Shown piece after piece: positions 20,512-31,669 of a stretch of DNA of 64,000 bases (the stretch's first letter is position 1; the number at the start of each line of letters is the position of its first letter). The notes beneath the pieces are model-generated. The model had not been told where the DNA came from, did no database searches, and saw only the letters and a list, made by a program, of their open reading frames with translations. This DNA comes from Phytophthora colocasiae (Eukaryota > Oomycota > Peronosporomycetes > Peronosporales > Peronosporaceae), in the NCBI GenBank assembly GCA_018806915.1, contig JAGKQI010000088.1, forward strand, positions 1,550,001-1,614,000, written 5' to 3'. The position numbers and the translations under genes were made by a program.

Positions 20512-23500
20512 CTTCCTGCCTTGTAACGCGATCTTCAGACGCTCGTCCTTCAGCTTGGTGATGTACCTCAGAACGTGTTTCTCCAGACGTCTGGAGGATT
20601 TTCTGAAGTCCACCTCAGCTTTTCCGGCGGCCGAGTTCAGGCGATAGAAGAAGTCCAACGGAGTCTCGGAACTCTTCATTTCCATCGTGAAATATCTCTC
20701 GGAGTATGATGACCGAGCCTTGCAATAGCGCCTGCGAAACTCCGACGATAATTCCTTCCAGTCACGGGAAACACTCTTCGGGAGTTGGTTGAACCAATCT
20801 CTGGCAGACACCGGGAGCTTCAGCTTGAGTTCCTGTATGCGGGTCTTGTTCGTCCATGCTCCCTGAGATGCCATGTTCACGAAGCGCTCCCACCAGTGAA
20901 CCCGTTCTCGTAATGTCGCTCGGGGATCAAATTCTCCGATGATACTGGAGTTTATGAACGGCCTCATAGTCAACAAGGTCGCTCCAGCTTGTCCCTGGGA
21001 CGCAGAAGTCAGGTTTACAACCTCCGGAGGATCCAAGTCATCAGACGACAAATTACTGGAGTCCGAGCTTGGGTCACTTGAGCTTCCACCCGGGTCTGGG
21101 TCATTCCTGCGTCTTCCAGGCCTTCGAGGGGCGTCCCGACCATCTTCGGAGCGTCTTTCACTCGGTTTCCGGTGTCCATCGCGCCTGGGAGTCGCTGGGC
21201 ACCTTCCTTCAGCCTTGACCTCGGTCAGGGGGGCCGCTTGAGCCGTCTGGGTCGTCGTAGCGGCCGCGGTGGCCGTGCCATGCCTTCCAGCCTTCGCGCG
21301 CTTGGTGTCGGTCGTTCTCCGTAGGGGAAGAGGCGTATGGAAGGCCTCCGTCGTTTTAATGGGTGTAACCCTACCCCTGCTGGCGACTCCTTCTGATCCC
21401 CTAACATCCGGTGTGCAATCCTCCGTATTCCGACTGTTCACCAGAAGTCCGGTTGCCGGTTTAGGGTCATGTTCACCGGAGATCCGACTTGAAGTTGCTA
21501 CTTCAGGTTGGGCGACCCCTTGAACTTGGGACAATGTTGCACGAAGGTTCCTCAATTCTGCGGCCTGGAAACGCTGCATGTTCTGGGAACTTTCCCGCTC
21601 CCTGTCGCGCTCTGACTCCACGTCGTGCACCCGCTGTCGTAAGGTCTCCATTTGCGAAATCCAGTCACGTTTCAGCTCGTCTGCCCAACGCGCACGTTCG
21701 GCTTCGGCCTCGGCTTCCCGTTGTTTCCAGCGATCTGCAAACTCGGTCTCCAGACGCTGTACGTCGGAAAACTGTTCACCAGAAACTTGTTCGTCGGACA
21801 CCTGTCTCTCAGACGATTTCGAATGATATTTGAGCTTGGACTCTGACGCTTGACTCCGACGTTCTTCCAAGTCATCCACGCGTCTCTGGGCTTCCTGTCT
21901 GGCGCTCTCAGACTCAAGTAGTCGGTCGGTAAGTGTCTGGATCTGTTGGCGCCTATCAAGTTCCCGCTGTTCACGCCGACGTTCACGCTCCATGGATTCC
22001 AGACGTTCTCTGGCCAGAAATTCCTTCTGCTCCTGTTCCATTCGACGCTGCCATTCCTGTTGCTGCCGCATAGCGTTCAATTCGATCTGCGCTGGGCCTG
22101 ATCTCTGAGAACTCCGTGTGTGGCTTGACGCAACGGAACTCAAGCGTCTGGAAGACACTTTCTGGTGATCCTCGCTCTTCAGACTCTGATGTCTGCTCTG
22201 GTGACTTCTCCCACGACTCGAGACGGATGATGATGGAGCGTCCGGCGTCCGGTGAACAGAATCTCTGGTAGACAACTGTCTCTCGGACTCCACTTCTGGA
22301 AACTCCGGCTTCTCTTCCAACATCTCAAAGTCATCGGGCTCCGACTTCACCGGCATCAGTGTTCGTGTCACGTGGATTCCCCTAGACTCTCCGGCGAGCA
22401 TTCCTCCGGCTTCAGCACCTTGGGCGATCATCGCCAGACCTCCGACGGACAACGGCATATGTGCAGACGCCCCTCGACTCATGGACATCAGCGACGAGTC
22501 TGTGGAACTTCCACGAGAGGTCTGGAGTCCCGACGAGTGGTCATCCGACGTACGCGAGGTCCCGATGACACTTGGCACAGGCGCGTCAGTCGTCAGAGAG
22601 CTACCTCGATCTTCAGACATTGGCACGCCAGACTCCAAACGAGTGCTATCAGAGTGACTCTCGTATACCGGCAGCGAACTCAGCGATGGCGTCGACAGTG
22701 CAGATGGTGTCGACGAGACTTACGGGCGCGGCGGACCATGTTGCAGGCGCTTGGACTGCGGCGGTTCTCCACTGCTGGACCCGTCGGAACTATGTGTGAC
22801 TCTGAGTCCGGTCACCCGGAGTCTCATAATCAGCTGTCGTCCTTGTAGGTCAGCATTCTCATCGCGTAATATACCATCAGCTTCGCCTTGACGTGCTTCG
22901 TTGCCTACCCTTGTGTCTTCTGGGAGTCGATTGACCTGTGACCTGGCGGTCACCGTGGCCCACTCAACCAGTTCTTCAGCAAGTCGGCTCTGAAGCTCTG
23001 TCGCCACACTGCGTACTTGAGGTTCGAAGATAGCAGACGCTTGGGTCTGAGACCACCTCGGTAGCAGGTTCTGGAACTCAAATCCCGCTTCATACAGCAT
23101 CGTCTGAAGGACAGCGACGCACTCGGGTGCCGTCAGAGTATTCATCGAGATCTCGACGTACGACAAGTCTTGGACTCGGCCAAAACTGTGGCGCCTCAAG
23201 CGGAATTCCGATATCCGCATGTCTTCTGGAAATACTGAAGAGCACCGCCACTTTATGTAGTCGCCCGTCGCTGCCGCAGCCTTCTGAAAGACATTTGCGT
23301 CAGGCTTCGCTGTTCGCCAGGCGTATTCGATGTTCGGCGGAACAATTCTTCCAGCGTCCATGTCCCTCCAGCGGCGGAACTCACGGCGTACGTACTTCAA
23401 GGCACGTTCTCCATCCAGCGAATCAGCCCTCCCAGACTCATCAGACGGTGTCTTCAGAGAATCTTCGGACTTCATCGGCATGGCATCGGACATCGGAGTG

Positions 23501-23751
23501 TCTTCGGACTTTGGAGTCTTCGAGACACGTTCATCAACCAGTCCGGGTTCCGTCTTCACTTCCCCCACGGACTTCCCAGAAGTCGTCGACTCAGTACACA
23601 AGTCAATGACCTCCGGGGACTCAACCACGTCGGCGCCTCCCTCAGACGCCTCATCACCACCCTCACGGGCAGTGGCCACCTCGTCACCAGAAGCTTCAGC
23701 TTCGGACGGACCTTCCTCAGAACCTTGTTCGCCAGACACATCGGGTGTCTC
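20508..23751 (-). pseudogene. gag: Gag, N-terminal and capsid part, one nonsense codon, cut by A-2 (A-1)
   Basis: On the minus strand the gene runs from the codons after the conserved TAA at 23752 to the A-2 junction. The acidic N-terminal part ends at a nonsense TAA near 22719, where A-2 has CAA. The frame then continues open to 20508 through the coiled coil and the capsid-like domain (W-F-N-Q-L, F-R-R-R-Y). The frame reads into the A-2 LTR at its end. The same gene's zinc-knuckle part is at 5209-5964. Confidence 0.85.
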
Positions 23752-23988
23752 TTAGGCTTCAGGCTCCGCAGCAGGCTGGTCTTTGACCGCCGGTTCCGTG
23801 ACGTTCACCTCCTCGACTACTTCCTTTTCACGTGCAGCCTTCCTCTTCTCGCGTGCCGCCTTCTGAACAGCATCCAAGTCGGGTTGTTCGTCAGGCGGAA
23901 GACCTTGAAGACGCTTCGACTGACGTGTCGCCATACTGCGACCACCGCGTCCCCGACGTCCTCCTCTCGTAGTTCCATGTGAAGCCAT
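23752..23988 (-). CDS. Short leader ORF before gag (A-1)
   Basis: The counterpart of 7926-8162: 78 codons, Arg/Lys- and Glu-rich, ending in the same TAA as A-2. The identical stop in two separately inserted copies shows that it was inherited. Its role is unknown. Confidence 0.45.
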   Translation of the reverse strand: MASHGTTRGGRRGRGGRSMATRQSKRLQGLPPDEQPDLDAVQKAAREKRKAAREKEVVEEVNVTEPAVKDQPAAEPEA

Positions 23989-24060
23989 CTTGAATATAGA
24001 CGCTTGACAGGAAACCCTCTTCTCAAACTCTCTTGGATCCGGTGATATCACGATACCAAG

Positions 24061-24078
24061 ATCCGGGCACGCGCACCA
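24061..24078 (-). promoter_or_regulatory. Primer binding site (PBS) of A-1
   Basis: Reverse complement of the A-2 PBS, two bases from the LTR end at 24081. It is identical over 18 bases to the PBS of A-2 and of C-2. Confidence 0.8.
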
Positions 24079-24080
24079 GT

Positions 24081-25941
24081 TGTCGCGAAGTCGGTGCAAC
24101 TTTTACCGCGGTGCAGGGGCGTACAGGGAACCTGGAAGTGTGACTACCGGTAGTGATACCAGAGTCGCACAGCAAGGTGGGCGTGTGTTACCTTGTGCTG
24201 TCCTCGTAGGTTCGTTGTCTTGGTAATGAGACCCTCGCCGGGGTCGTGAGAGTGTTGATGAGAGTGAGGGTTCCTTGCGTAGACCGTCGGATGTCCTTCT
24301 GGTCCTCACAGGAGCGCTTGAGAGTCGAACGTTTTCCGGTGAACACTTGTGTACACCAGAGATTTCTGAAGGCAAAAGAGAAATTAATACAATGGGAAGT
24401 CCAGTAATTAGACTTCCGAGATAACCGCAATATAGAGTTCCGATATACAAATATGTAGCTGCTCTTATTCTTTCCTGGCCCTTGAGCAGTGGGCTAGTTC
24501 TCCAGGTCAACTAGGAAATGTTCACCAGACACCTGGTCTGTCTGGTATCCCTGTAACTTTCGCGCACCACCCTCTAATATATAGAGGAAAATAAAACCAA
24601 TACACTATCAGTTATATAACAGTCTACCGAGCGTCTTGAGAGCGACTGTCTAGCTCCCAAAACCTGTCCAAACGTACAATATGAAATGGGCTACCGCTAG
24701 AGACAAGACAAACGACCCAACTAGTAAATGGAATAGGTGGGTCCTCTCAGGTCTCTACGTTACGCTGATCTCCACCTAACGGGGCTTGATAGGTGAGAGA
24801 TCACACGACTCAAAGCTTTGTCGTGGCCTAGTACTTACGCGAAGCAGCAGGCAGACGACCTCGTTATAACAAAGCAAATCGAACTCGTTACAACAGGGAA
24901 AATTGAACTCTGGTTATCTATCTCGTATCTCTCTGTCTTCTGTCTTCCATATTCTCATATACACTTGGTCTCAGTATAACTCAGAATCTTCACTTGGGCT
25001 CACTATGGTAGTCGGTACAGCGGATCTTGTTGAGTCGACACTTAATGATGTCATTACAGGGATGAGCAGGTTGCGTTTCACTTGATTGCGTGAGGTCGTG
25101 TTGGGTACACTTGGTTTCAGTATGGGGTGGACTTCAGAGTGTCAGAGTCTGGTATCCTGTTCATCAGGGTCTGGAATCATGTGCGTCGGAGACATGTTCA
25201 TCGGAACCATGTACTCCGGAATCATGTACATCAGAGTAAGTAAATACCAGAGTCGTGACACTTGGGTCTGTTCATCGGAGTCTTGTACGTCGGAGTCTGT
25301 TCATCGGAAACTGGTAAATGTCTGGAATATTGCTTGTATAAGCCGGACACATCAGACTTGTTTACCAGAATCATGTTCGTCAGACTCATGTACGTCAGAC
25401 TTCATGTACGTCAGACTTCATGGTGTGATATCAGAGCTTCCATGCGTGATACCAGAAATCCATGAGTGTTTTTAGGGTGCGGAGCACGTATGCTACAACG
25501 CACGAAGTCCAATTTGGGATATGCGCGGGGTGCGCTACGTCCGGTGCGCGATACTTGGTATCTTGTGGGTATAATTATATTCCTTGAACCATCATCGTCA
25601 CACAGGACGGCAACGGGATGAGGTCTCTCAGAGATACATTCTTCTGAGAGACTTTCTGCCAACCTTTAGGCACTCATCGTCGGGGAAAGTCCGGTGATCA
25701 GACTGAGTGTTGTTGTCTCTCGGAGTTTTGTGCACTTTTCCGAGGAACACTTCTGATCTCTTGGGCCCCTTTGCAGTACAGGTGAAGGTTAATATATATA
25801 GTTCTTCCACAGATCCATCATTGTCGCACGGGACATAACCTCGTCCCACATCTCCCTTTCTCCCACAATCCAGTATATATCCAATCACATCACAGCGTAA
25901 CGTCCATATCCACTCGAAAAATCGTAATTAGCAACGTGTCA
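24081..25941 (-). repeat. 5' LTR of A-1
   Basis: 1861 bp in inverted orientation, with small indels against the A-2 LTRs (for example near 25235 and 25800). It includes the U3 word array (25156-25415). The outer end, ...ACGTGTCA on the plus strand, abuts a diverged LTR of a related family, so A-1 inserted into that remnant. Confidence 0.95.
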
Positions 25942-26323
25942 GCGGCGTCCGGCGCGCGATACTTGGTCTCTGCGGGTATATATTGTGAATCCTTGAACCA
26001 TCATCGTCACACAGGACGGCAACGGGATGAGGTCTCTCAGAGATACGTTCTTCTGAGAGACTTTCCGCCAGAAATTAGGCACTCATCGTCCGGTGACCAG
26101 ACAGAGTGTAGTTGACCTTCAGAGTTGTGCACACTCTGAAGTACACTTCTGGTCCTTTGGGCCCCTTTACAGTCAGGCGAAGGTTTATCCACAATCTTCC
26201 ACAGATGTCGCAGGGGTGCGGCCGCGTCCCAAAATCCCTTTCGCTTATAATCCAAAGTATAACCAATCACATCGTAACGTAATGTCCACCTGTCGCTCGA
26301 AAATCGGAAATAACATCATGTCA
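25942..26323 (-). repeat. Diverged A-related LTR remnant, minus orientation
   Basis: About 380 bp align with the first part of the family A LTR, sharing long stretches around 25960-26060 and the end ...CATGTCA, but with many differences. Its outer end at 26323 abuts protease-coding sequence of a family C element. An older LTR element therefore inserted into C-1, and A-1 later inserted into this LTR. The rest of the older element must lie left of the window. Confidence 0.75.
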
Positions 26324-27593
26324 GACCTATCCGGACAAGACGCCATCTTAGGTATGGATTTCATGATTCCGGCTGGGGTCCGGATGGATCTAGCGAAGGG
26401 ATCGATGTGCTTACCTAATGAGGTGGGGATCCCACTTAGTGGCCGCAAGAGATTATACGGGGAGAAGGTAAGATCGGTAAAATTGGAGGAAGATCTACAT
26501 ATCCCGGTTGGGGGATCTGAAGAGACCGCATCGAGAGTGAAATTATCGGCAACGGAGAAATCGTGGGTGACCAGAGGCGATCGATGGGTACCTACCGTGG
26601 TAAATGGACCCGGCCGAACTCGGTATTTAGTGATCACGAATTTGAGCGAGAAGATTTTACGATTGGATCACAGATTACATGTCGGAATGGTACTTGATCA
26701 AGAAAAAGTGCCTCGATTCCCCGGGTTTGTGTCGGTCGGATCCCGGCGCTACATGGAGTGGCAGAATCTAGCTCTAGAAGCGACTGTGGACGCGAGACCA
26801 GAACCTCAAGAATCCGTGGAGATCCCCTCACCGTCGGTCGAACGGCCGACCTACGTTACGCCGCGATCCATTCTCCGCCGAGGTGGGACGACCAAGACCG
26901 ATCCGGATCCCGCACCGATATCGACCTTGGAACCTCGATCACCGACCGATGCAGCCGAAGTCAAGGTCGCATTCCTCGATCCCCAACCGGATCCCATAGA
27001 TACCCGCCCGATTACGATCAGTTCCGACAGGACCTCGAGTGGCGAAGCTGGGGGCGGTGAGACTGAGACGAATTAGAGCTTGCCTGATCAGGCCCCAGAC
27101 CGGACAGATCGGACATGCGAAGAAGAGATCGAAGAAAAAACAGAAAATCCAGATTTTCAAATCGAGATCAAACACGAATCCGACACTGACGCCGGCCCCA
27201 CAATAGAGGTTGCCCCGATCCTGACGGCCAAGGACGATAGACTCCGTGATCCGTCAACGAACGAACCCGATCCGACATCTCCGGAAGGGATCGAGAACGC
27301 CGATCAGACCCATACACGAAAGCGGCGATTTTTCGGCCGAAGATCTAGCCGATAATCTCGCAGTAGTACCAGAGATCCAGATCTCCACCACTGAAGAAGT
27401 CAGAATAGAAGATCTGCAAGTAGGAAATCCGGGATCTGCTACCCCGGAGGAGATCGAGAAACTTCGACAGATTATTTGGAAGAAGCGACATCTCCTGATC
27501 GGGAAAGGAAACGCACATCCTCCAGCGGCCAAGGGTGTTATATGCGATATCGCCGTGGGTGATGCCAAGCCGATTGCACAACGAGTCTGAAAG
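26324..27593 (+). pseudogene. pol: Protease C-terminus and protease-RT linker, broken (C-1)
   Basis: Starts within the protease second motif (A-I-L-G-M-D-F). It continues in one frame through the region that is frameshifted in C-2, up to a stop TAG at 27074 where C-2 has GAG. Next come a 2-base loss near 27312 and a CGA to TGA stop near 27588. The acidic linker lacks the 108-bp duplication seen in C-2. C-1 shows what the intact Gag-Pro-Pol junction looked like: protease and linker in a single frame. Confidence 0.85.
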
Positions 27594-29626
27594 GTGGCGC
27601 CACAGTTCCGCGAGAAAGTATCGGACCTCATCAAAGGACTCCTAGCCGCCAAGATCATTCAACCATCGACCTCGCCATGGGCATCTCCGATCGTGGTGAT
27701 CATCAAGAAGAACGGTGTAGACATCCGACTATATATCGATTATCGGCTGGTGAACGGTCTCACAAGGCTGATGATCTACCCGATGCCTCTGATCAATGAC
27801 CTGCTAGAAGATCTTGACAAGGTTCTGTGGTATTGTTCATTAGACATGGCGGGCGGATTCTGGGTCGTATCAATGACCGATCGAGCTCGCGCGATCTCAG
27901 CCTTCATCACTCCATTTGGCCTTTTCGAGTGGAATCGTATGCCGTTCGGGCTGAAGAACGCCCCTCAGATCTATCAACGTCTTGTGGACAACGCTCTATA
28001 TAAGATCTCCCAGTCAGGGGACATGGAAGACTCTGCAGATGTGTTTGAATCAGGGATCCTGGAGGATCCTGGTAGCCCGTCGGTTCTAGGACGGAGATCA
28101 TACATCGACGATATCTTGATCACGGCTGGATCATGGGATCAAATGTGCGATCGGGTGGAAGACCTATTGGAGGCCTGTGATAAGTGGAATCTCTCGATCA
28201 GTGTGGCAAAGAGCTTCTGGGGCATGGATAAGGTGGAATATCTCGGACACAAAGTGTCGATCGATGGATTGGAGGCAAAACCGAAAGACCTGAAGTCTCT
28301 GACGGATCTACCATTCCCTGGATCACTCCGATCCATGCAATCGTTCCTTGGAAGTTTGAACTACTATAGTCGGTTCATCGAGGATTACGCGATCTATGCA
28401 TCGGTCCTGTATGAACTACGTGAAGTGGAGTTCGCGGAACTGAAGAAGCGACCAGACCTACGAAAGATCATGGATAGAATGGACCCGATCACTCGAGATC
28501 CCGTTGCGCTTAAGTCGAATCAGGATGGATCACCAGACACCTCGACTCAAAGGGAGGATAGTACACCGGATCCTGACTTGGGGGCGGTGTCTTTCCCCTG
28601 TTCAAGCGAGATTGAAGCCAACCTGGGCCAAAAAACTGGCGACGAGAGGTGGGGTAGGGCATACAGTACAGAGCGTTTACCGCCTTGAAAGCCAAGATCG
28701 CGTCGACCCCGATCCTCCGTCACTTCGACATGACGAAGTTGCCCGTGGTGATCGTGTATGCTAGTGACTGGGCGATTTCCGCCGCACTAATGCAGGAGCA
28801 CGACCAGATCTACCAACCGGTCGCGTTTGCCAGCCGAACCTTGAAGACTAACGAGCTGAATTATAATGTTGCCGAAAAGGAGGTGTTGGCGCTACTTCGG
28901 ATCTTGGATCTACACTACACATTGTTGGTGGGACGCCGGATCAAGGTCCTAACCCGACACTCCACACTTGCCTGGCTGTTCAAGTCTGCCGGCCTCCAAG
29001 GACGTCTAGGACAATGGTCTGCACTTCTATCCCCATGGACGCTCGAGATCACGAAGTGTACGAAGGGAGAGGATGAAATACTGGGGGCGATCGCAGCTAA
29101 TATAACGCCTAGATCGGAGATCGACGAAGCCCTGATCGCGATCGCGCCACGGAAGGAACCAAAACGTCGGATCCAGATGCCGATCCCCACCGTAGACCCA
29201 GATGAGGAGCTGTGGGTTATAAGCTTCGAAGGATCGGCACGCGTGAAACGAGGAGGAGGCGCTTTCAGCGCGATCGTGTGGAGTTTGCCGGAGTGGAAAG
29301 TGATCAAGGCTAGATCAGATTATACGGAGAGCCTTACTGTCAATGAAGCGGAACACCGTGGACTCTTGCTAGGTCTTAGCATGATCACACAGTTAGAACG
29401 CCGCCGTTTGGTCGTTTGCGGCGATTCGAACCTAGTGATCCGACAAGTCCGGGGCGAGATCGACTGTAAAGCGCCGGGATTGACGTTACTGAAACAGAAG
29501 GTGCTGGATCACTTGCGAAAATGGGGGAATCATGAGCTTGTCCATGTGAAGAGAGACTGGAATGGGAGCGCGGATAGCCTGGCAAGTGCCGCGCTGCAGA
29601 GAAAGCGGGATCGAGGTCCACGATGA
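27594..29626 (+). pseudogene. pol: Reverse transcriptase, RNase H tether and second RNase H, broken (C-1)
   Basis: The RT is open from 27594 to about 28665 with Y-I-D-D at about 28101. It has C-I-D-Y-R changed to Y-I-D-Y-R and a 9-base in-frame loss near 28001. A small insertion near 28668 shifts the frame. The next frame (28685-29626) holds the tether RNase H (Y for the first catalytic D, T-R-H for T-D-H) and the second RNase H with F-E-G where C-2 has F-D-G, so one catalytic Asp is lost. A further frame change occurs near 29602. Confidence 0.85.
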
Positions 29627-31312
29627 GGCAGATCGGTGCGATTTGATCACCCTGAATCGGCTTGATGAGGTGTTGATCCCTCGAGTTGAAGATCGAACTA
29701 TGCAAGTGTCGGCAGTGGCCACGCGTGCAGCCCAAGCGTGACCTGGTGCCGCTGTCCTGCGAGAGGAACTGATCCGAGAATTGCGGGTTGATCGGATCAG
29801 GCGAGCCCAGGACGAAGAAGTCTGGATCGCCGGACTAAAGAAGTACTTGGCCGGGCAGATCGCGGATCTTACTCGAGCCGAATCTGGATCCTACGCCAAG
29901 ATCGCCTCCGAGTACGAGGTAGATGAACAGGATCTGCTGTTTTACTGCCCACCAGGGCCGGGATCGAATGACGAGCGCGACCACCTGATGAGGCTTGTAG
30001 TTCCCGAAACGCTACAGCAGGATGTCCTCCACCACTATCACACGACTCTGGAAGGAGGACATCAGGGGATTGGACGCACTTATCAGCGAATTCGAGATCA
30101 TTTCCACTGGAGGGGATTGTATCGGAGCGTGCAGCGATATGTAGGCGAGTGCGTAGACTGCGAGACCGGAAAGGGGAGGCCCACGATCCGGGGCAAGCCG
30201 CCGGGGAATCTGCAAGCGACATACCCATTCCAGATCATAGCGATGGATCACATACCCTCCTTGCCCAGATCTAACAAAGGCAACACCGAACTACTGATCT
30301 GGGTCGATCTGTTCACGGGATATGTGATCGCGAAGGCCAGTTCCTCCCGATCGGCTCAGACCGTCGCGGAGTCCTATGAAGAATGTGCGTTCCGAAGATT
30401 TGGTGCTAGCGAGATGATCCGACACGATCGAGAGCCGAGTTTCATGTCCGACTTCTTCAGATCGTTCAATAGGATCCTGGGGCAACGACAACGGGCGATC
30501 AGAAGGACTGGGATGAATACGCGGAGCGACTGACGTTCGCTATTAACACGGCCCACGATCGGGTTCGGGGAGATACCCCTCACTATTTGGTACACGGATG
30601 GGATCCGAGATCGACGTTGGAAGCAACGATCCCGATCGGGTCAACGAGACGCCACGATCGCGATCCAAGACGGTGGAGATATCGGATCCAGAGATACTAC
30701 CAGCAGTCGCGAGAACAGGTCAACGCTAGGCTACGGGAGGCAAGTGCAGAACGGGCCGATCAGCACAATGAGGATATCGATTCGCATCAGATCGAAGCTG
30801 GATCACGGGTCTGGCTGTATCTAGATCGTGTGATGGAGGGATATGCGCGTAAACTTTCCCACCTTTGGCACGGTCCGTTCCGTGTGGCGGAAAAGCTCAA
30901 TGAATTCACGATCAAGCTGGAGATCGCGGGATCTGGTTACCATATCTTCCCAGTGGGCCACGTTTCTAAGCTAAAGCTGGTACGGAATTTTCCGGATCGA
31001 CCGCGGATCGAGTTGACGGTAGATGAAGCGGATCGGCTCGATTTCGATGAGATCCTCCTTCCGGAGGACAGTTGGGTCCCAGATCTGGATGCCGATGAAT
31101 ATGAGGTCGAACGGATCTCGGACATGCGAAGTGGGAAACGAACTCGCTACGGCAGGATCTATCGTGAATTCCTGGTGCACTGGGTCGGTTATGATGAGCC
31201 GACTTGGGTCGACGAAGCTGATCTTAACTGTGGAGCCATATTGAGCGCGTTCCTACGTGATCATGCTAACCGAAATCGGTTTGGCGTGATGCAGTCGCAC
31301 GAAGAAGTGTAG
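29627..31312 (+). pseudogene. pol: Integrase and chromodomain, with deletion of the catalytic Glu (C-1)
   Basis: After a stop near 29741 the frame 29781-30533 holds the zinc-binding region and the first two catalytic Asp. At 30498/30499, 91 bases are missing relative to C-2 50176-50266, with a 3-base CGA microhomology. The loss removes the E of D,D35E and shifts the frame. The integrase C-terminus and chromodomain (E-Y-E-V-E-R-I start, H-W-V-G-Y core) are open at 30587-31312. C-3 has exactly the same deletion. Confidence 0.9.
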
Positions 31313-31669
31313 GGGAGGTCAGGCGAGGTAACAGGGTTGCCTCGCCGTGATCGAGGGAGCTGATGTGGAGAAGAATCCAGATCAGAGCGAGAATTTTATA
31401 TTTGTGTATATGCATGTGAGCAGGGAATTTGACGTTGAGGAAATGATGATCCTGAATATCGAGATGGAGATGAAGGAGGATCACGTTCTCAAAACGATGG
31501 AGTACGATGGGAACGACTGTGGGAATGGAGATTACGAGAATTACGAATGGAGATTATGAAAGTTACGAATGGAGATGGAAATATGCAGAACGGCCCTAGC
31601 TGGGGGTTCCGAGTCCGAACTCGGGGAGAAACCCCGTGCCTTGCTGCAGGTGATCGCAGTTAGCACGAC

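Larger units (their letters stand above)
20508..25941 (-). mobile_element. Family A retrotransposon A-1, right half (5' LTR, PBS, 5' part of gag)
   Basis: Read on the minus strand from 25941: LTR (25941-24081), PBS, leader ORF, and gag down to the A-2 junction at 20508. It is the continuation of 1-5964. Its gag has a private stop (CAA to TAA near 22719), but lacks the 1-base loss seen in A-2 near 10293. Confidence 0.93.

Noticed and set aside
1..25941. Assembly artefact producing a false inverted repeat
   Set aside because: A 4-bp target duplication, exact restoration of gag, and private differences between A-1 and A-2 argue for two real copies. Long reads would still be needed to exclude it fully.
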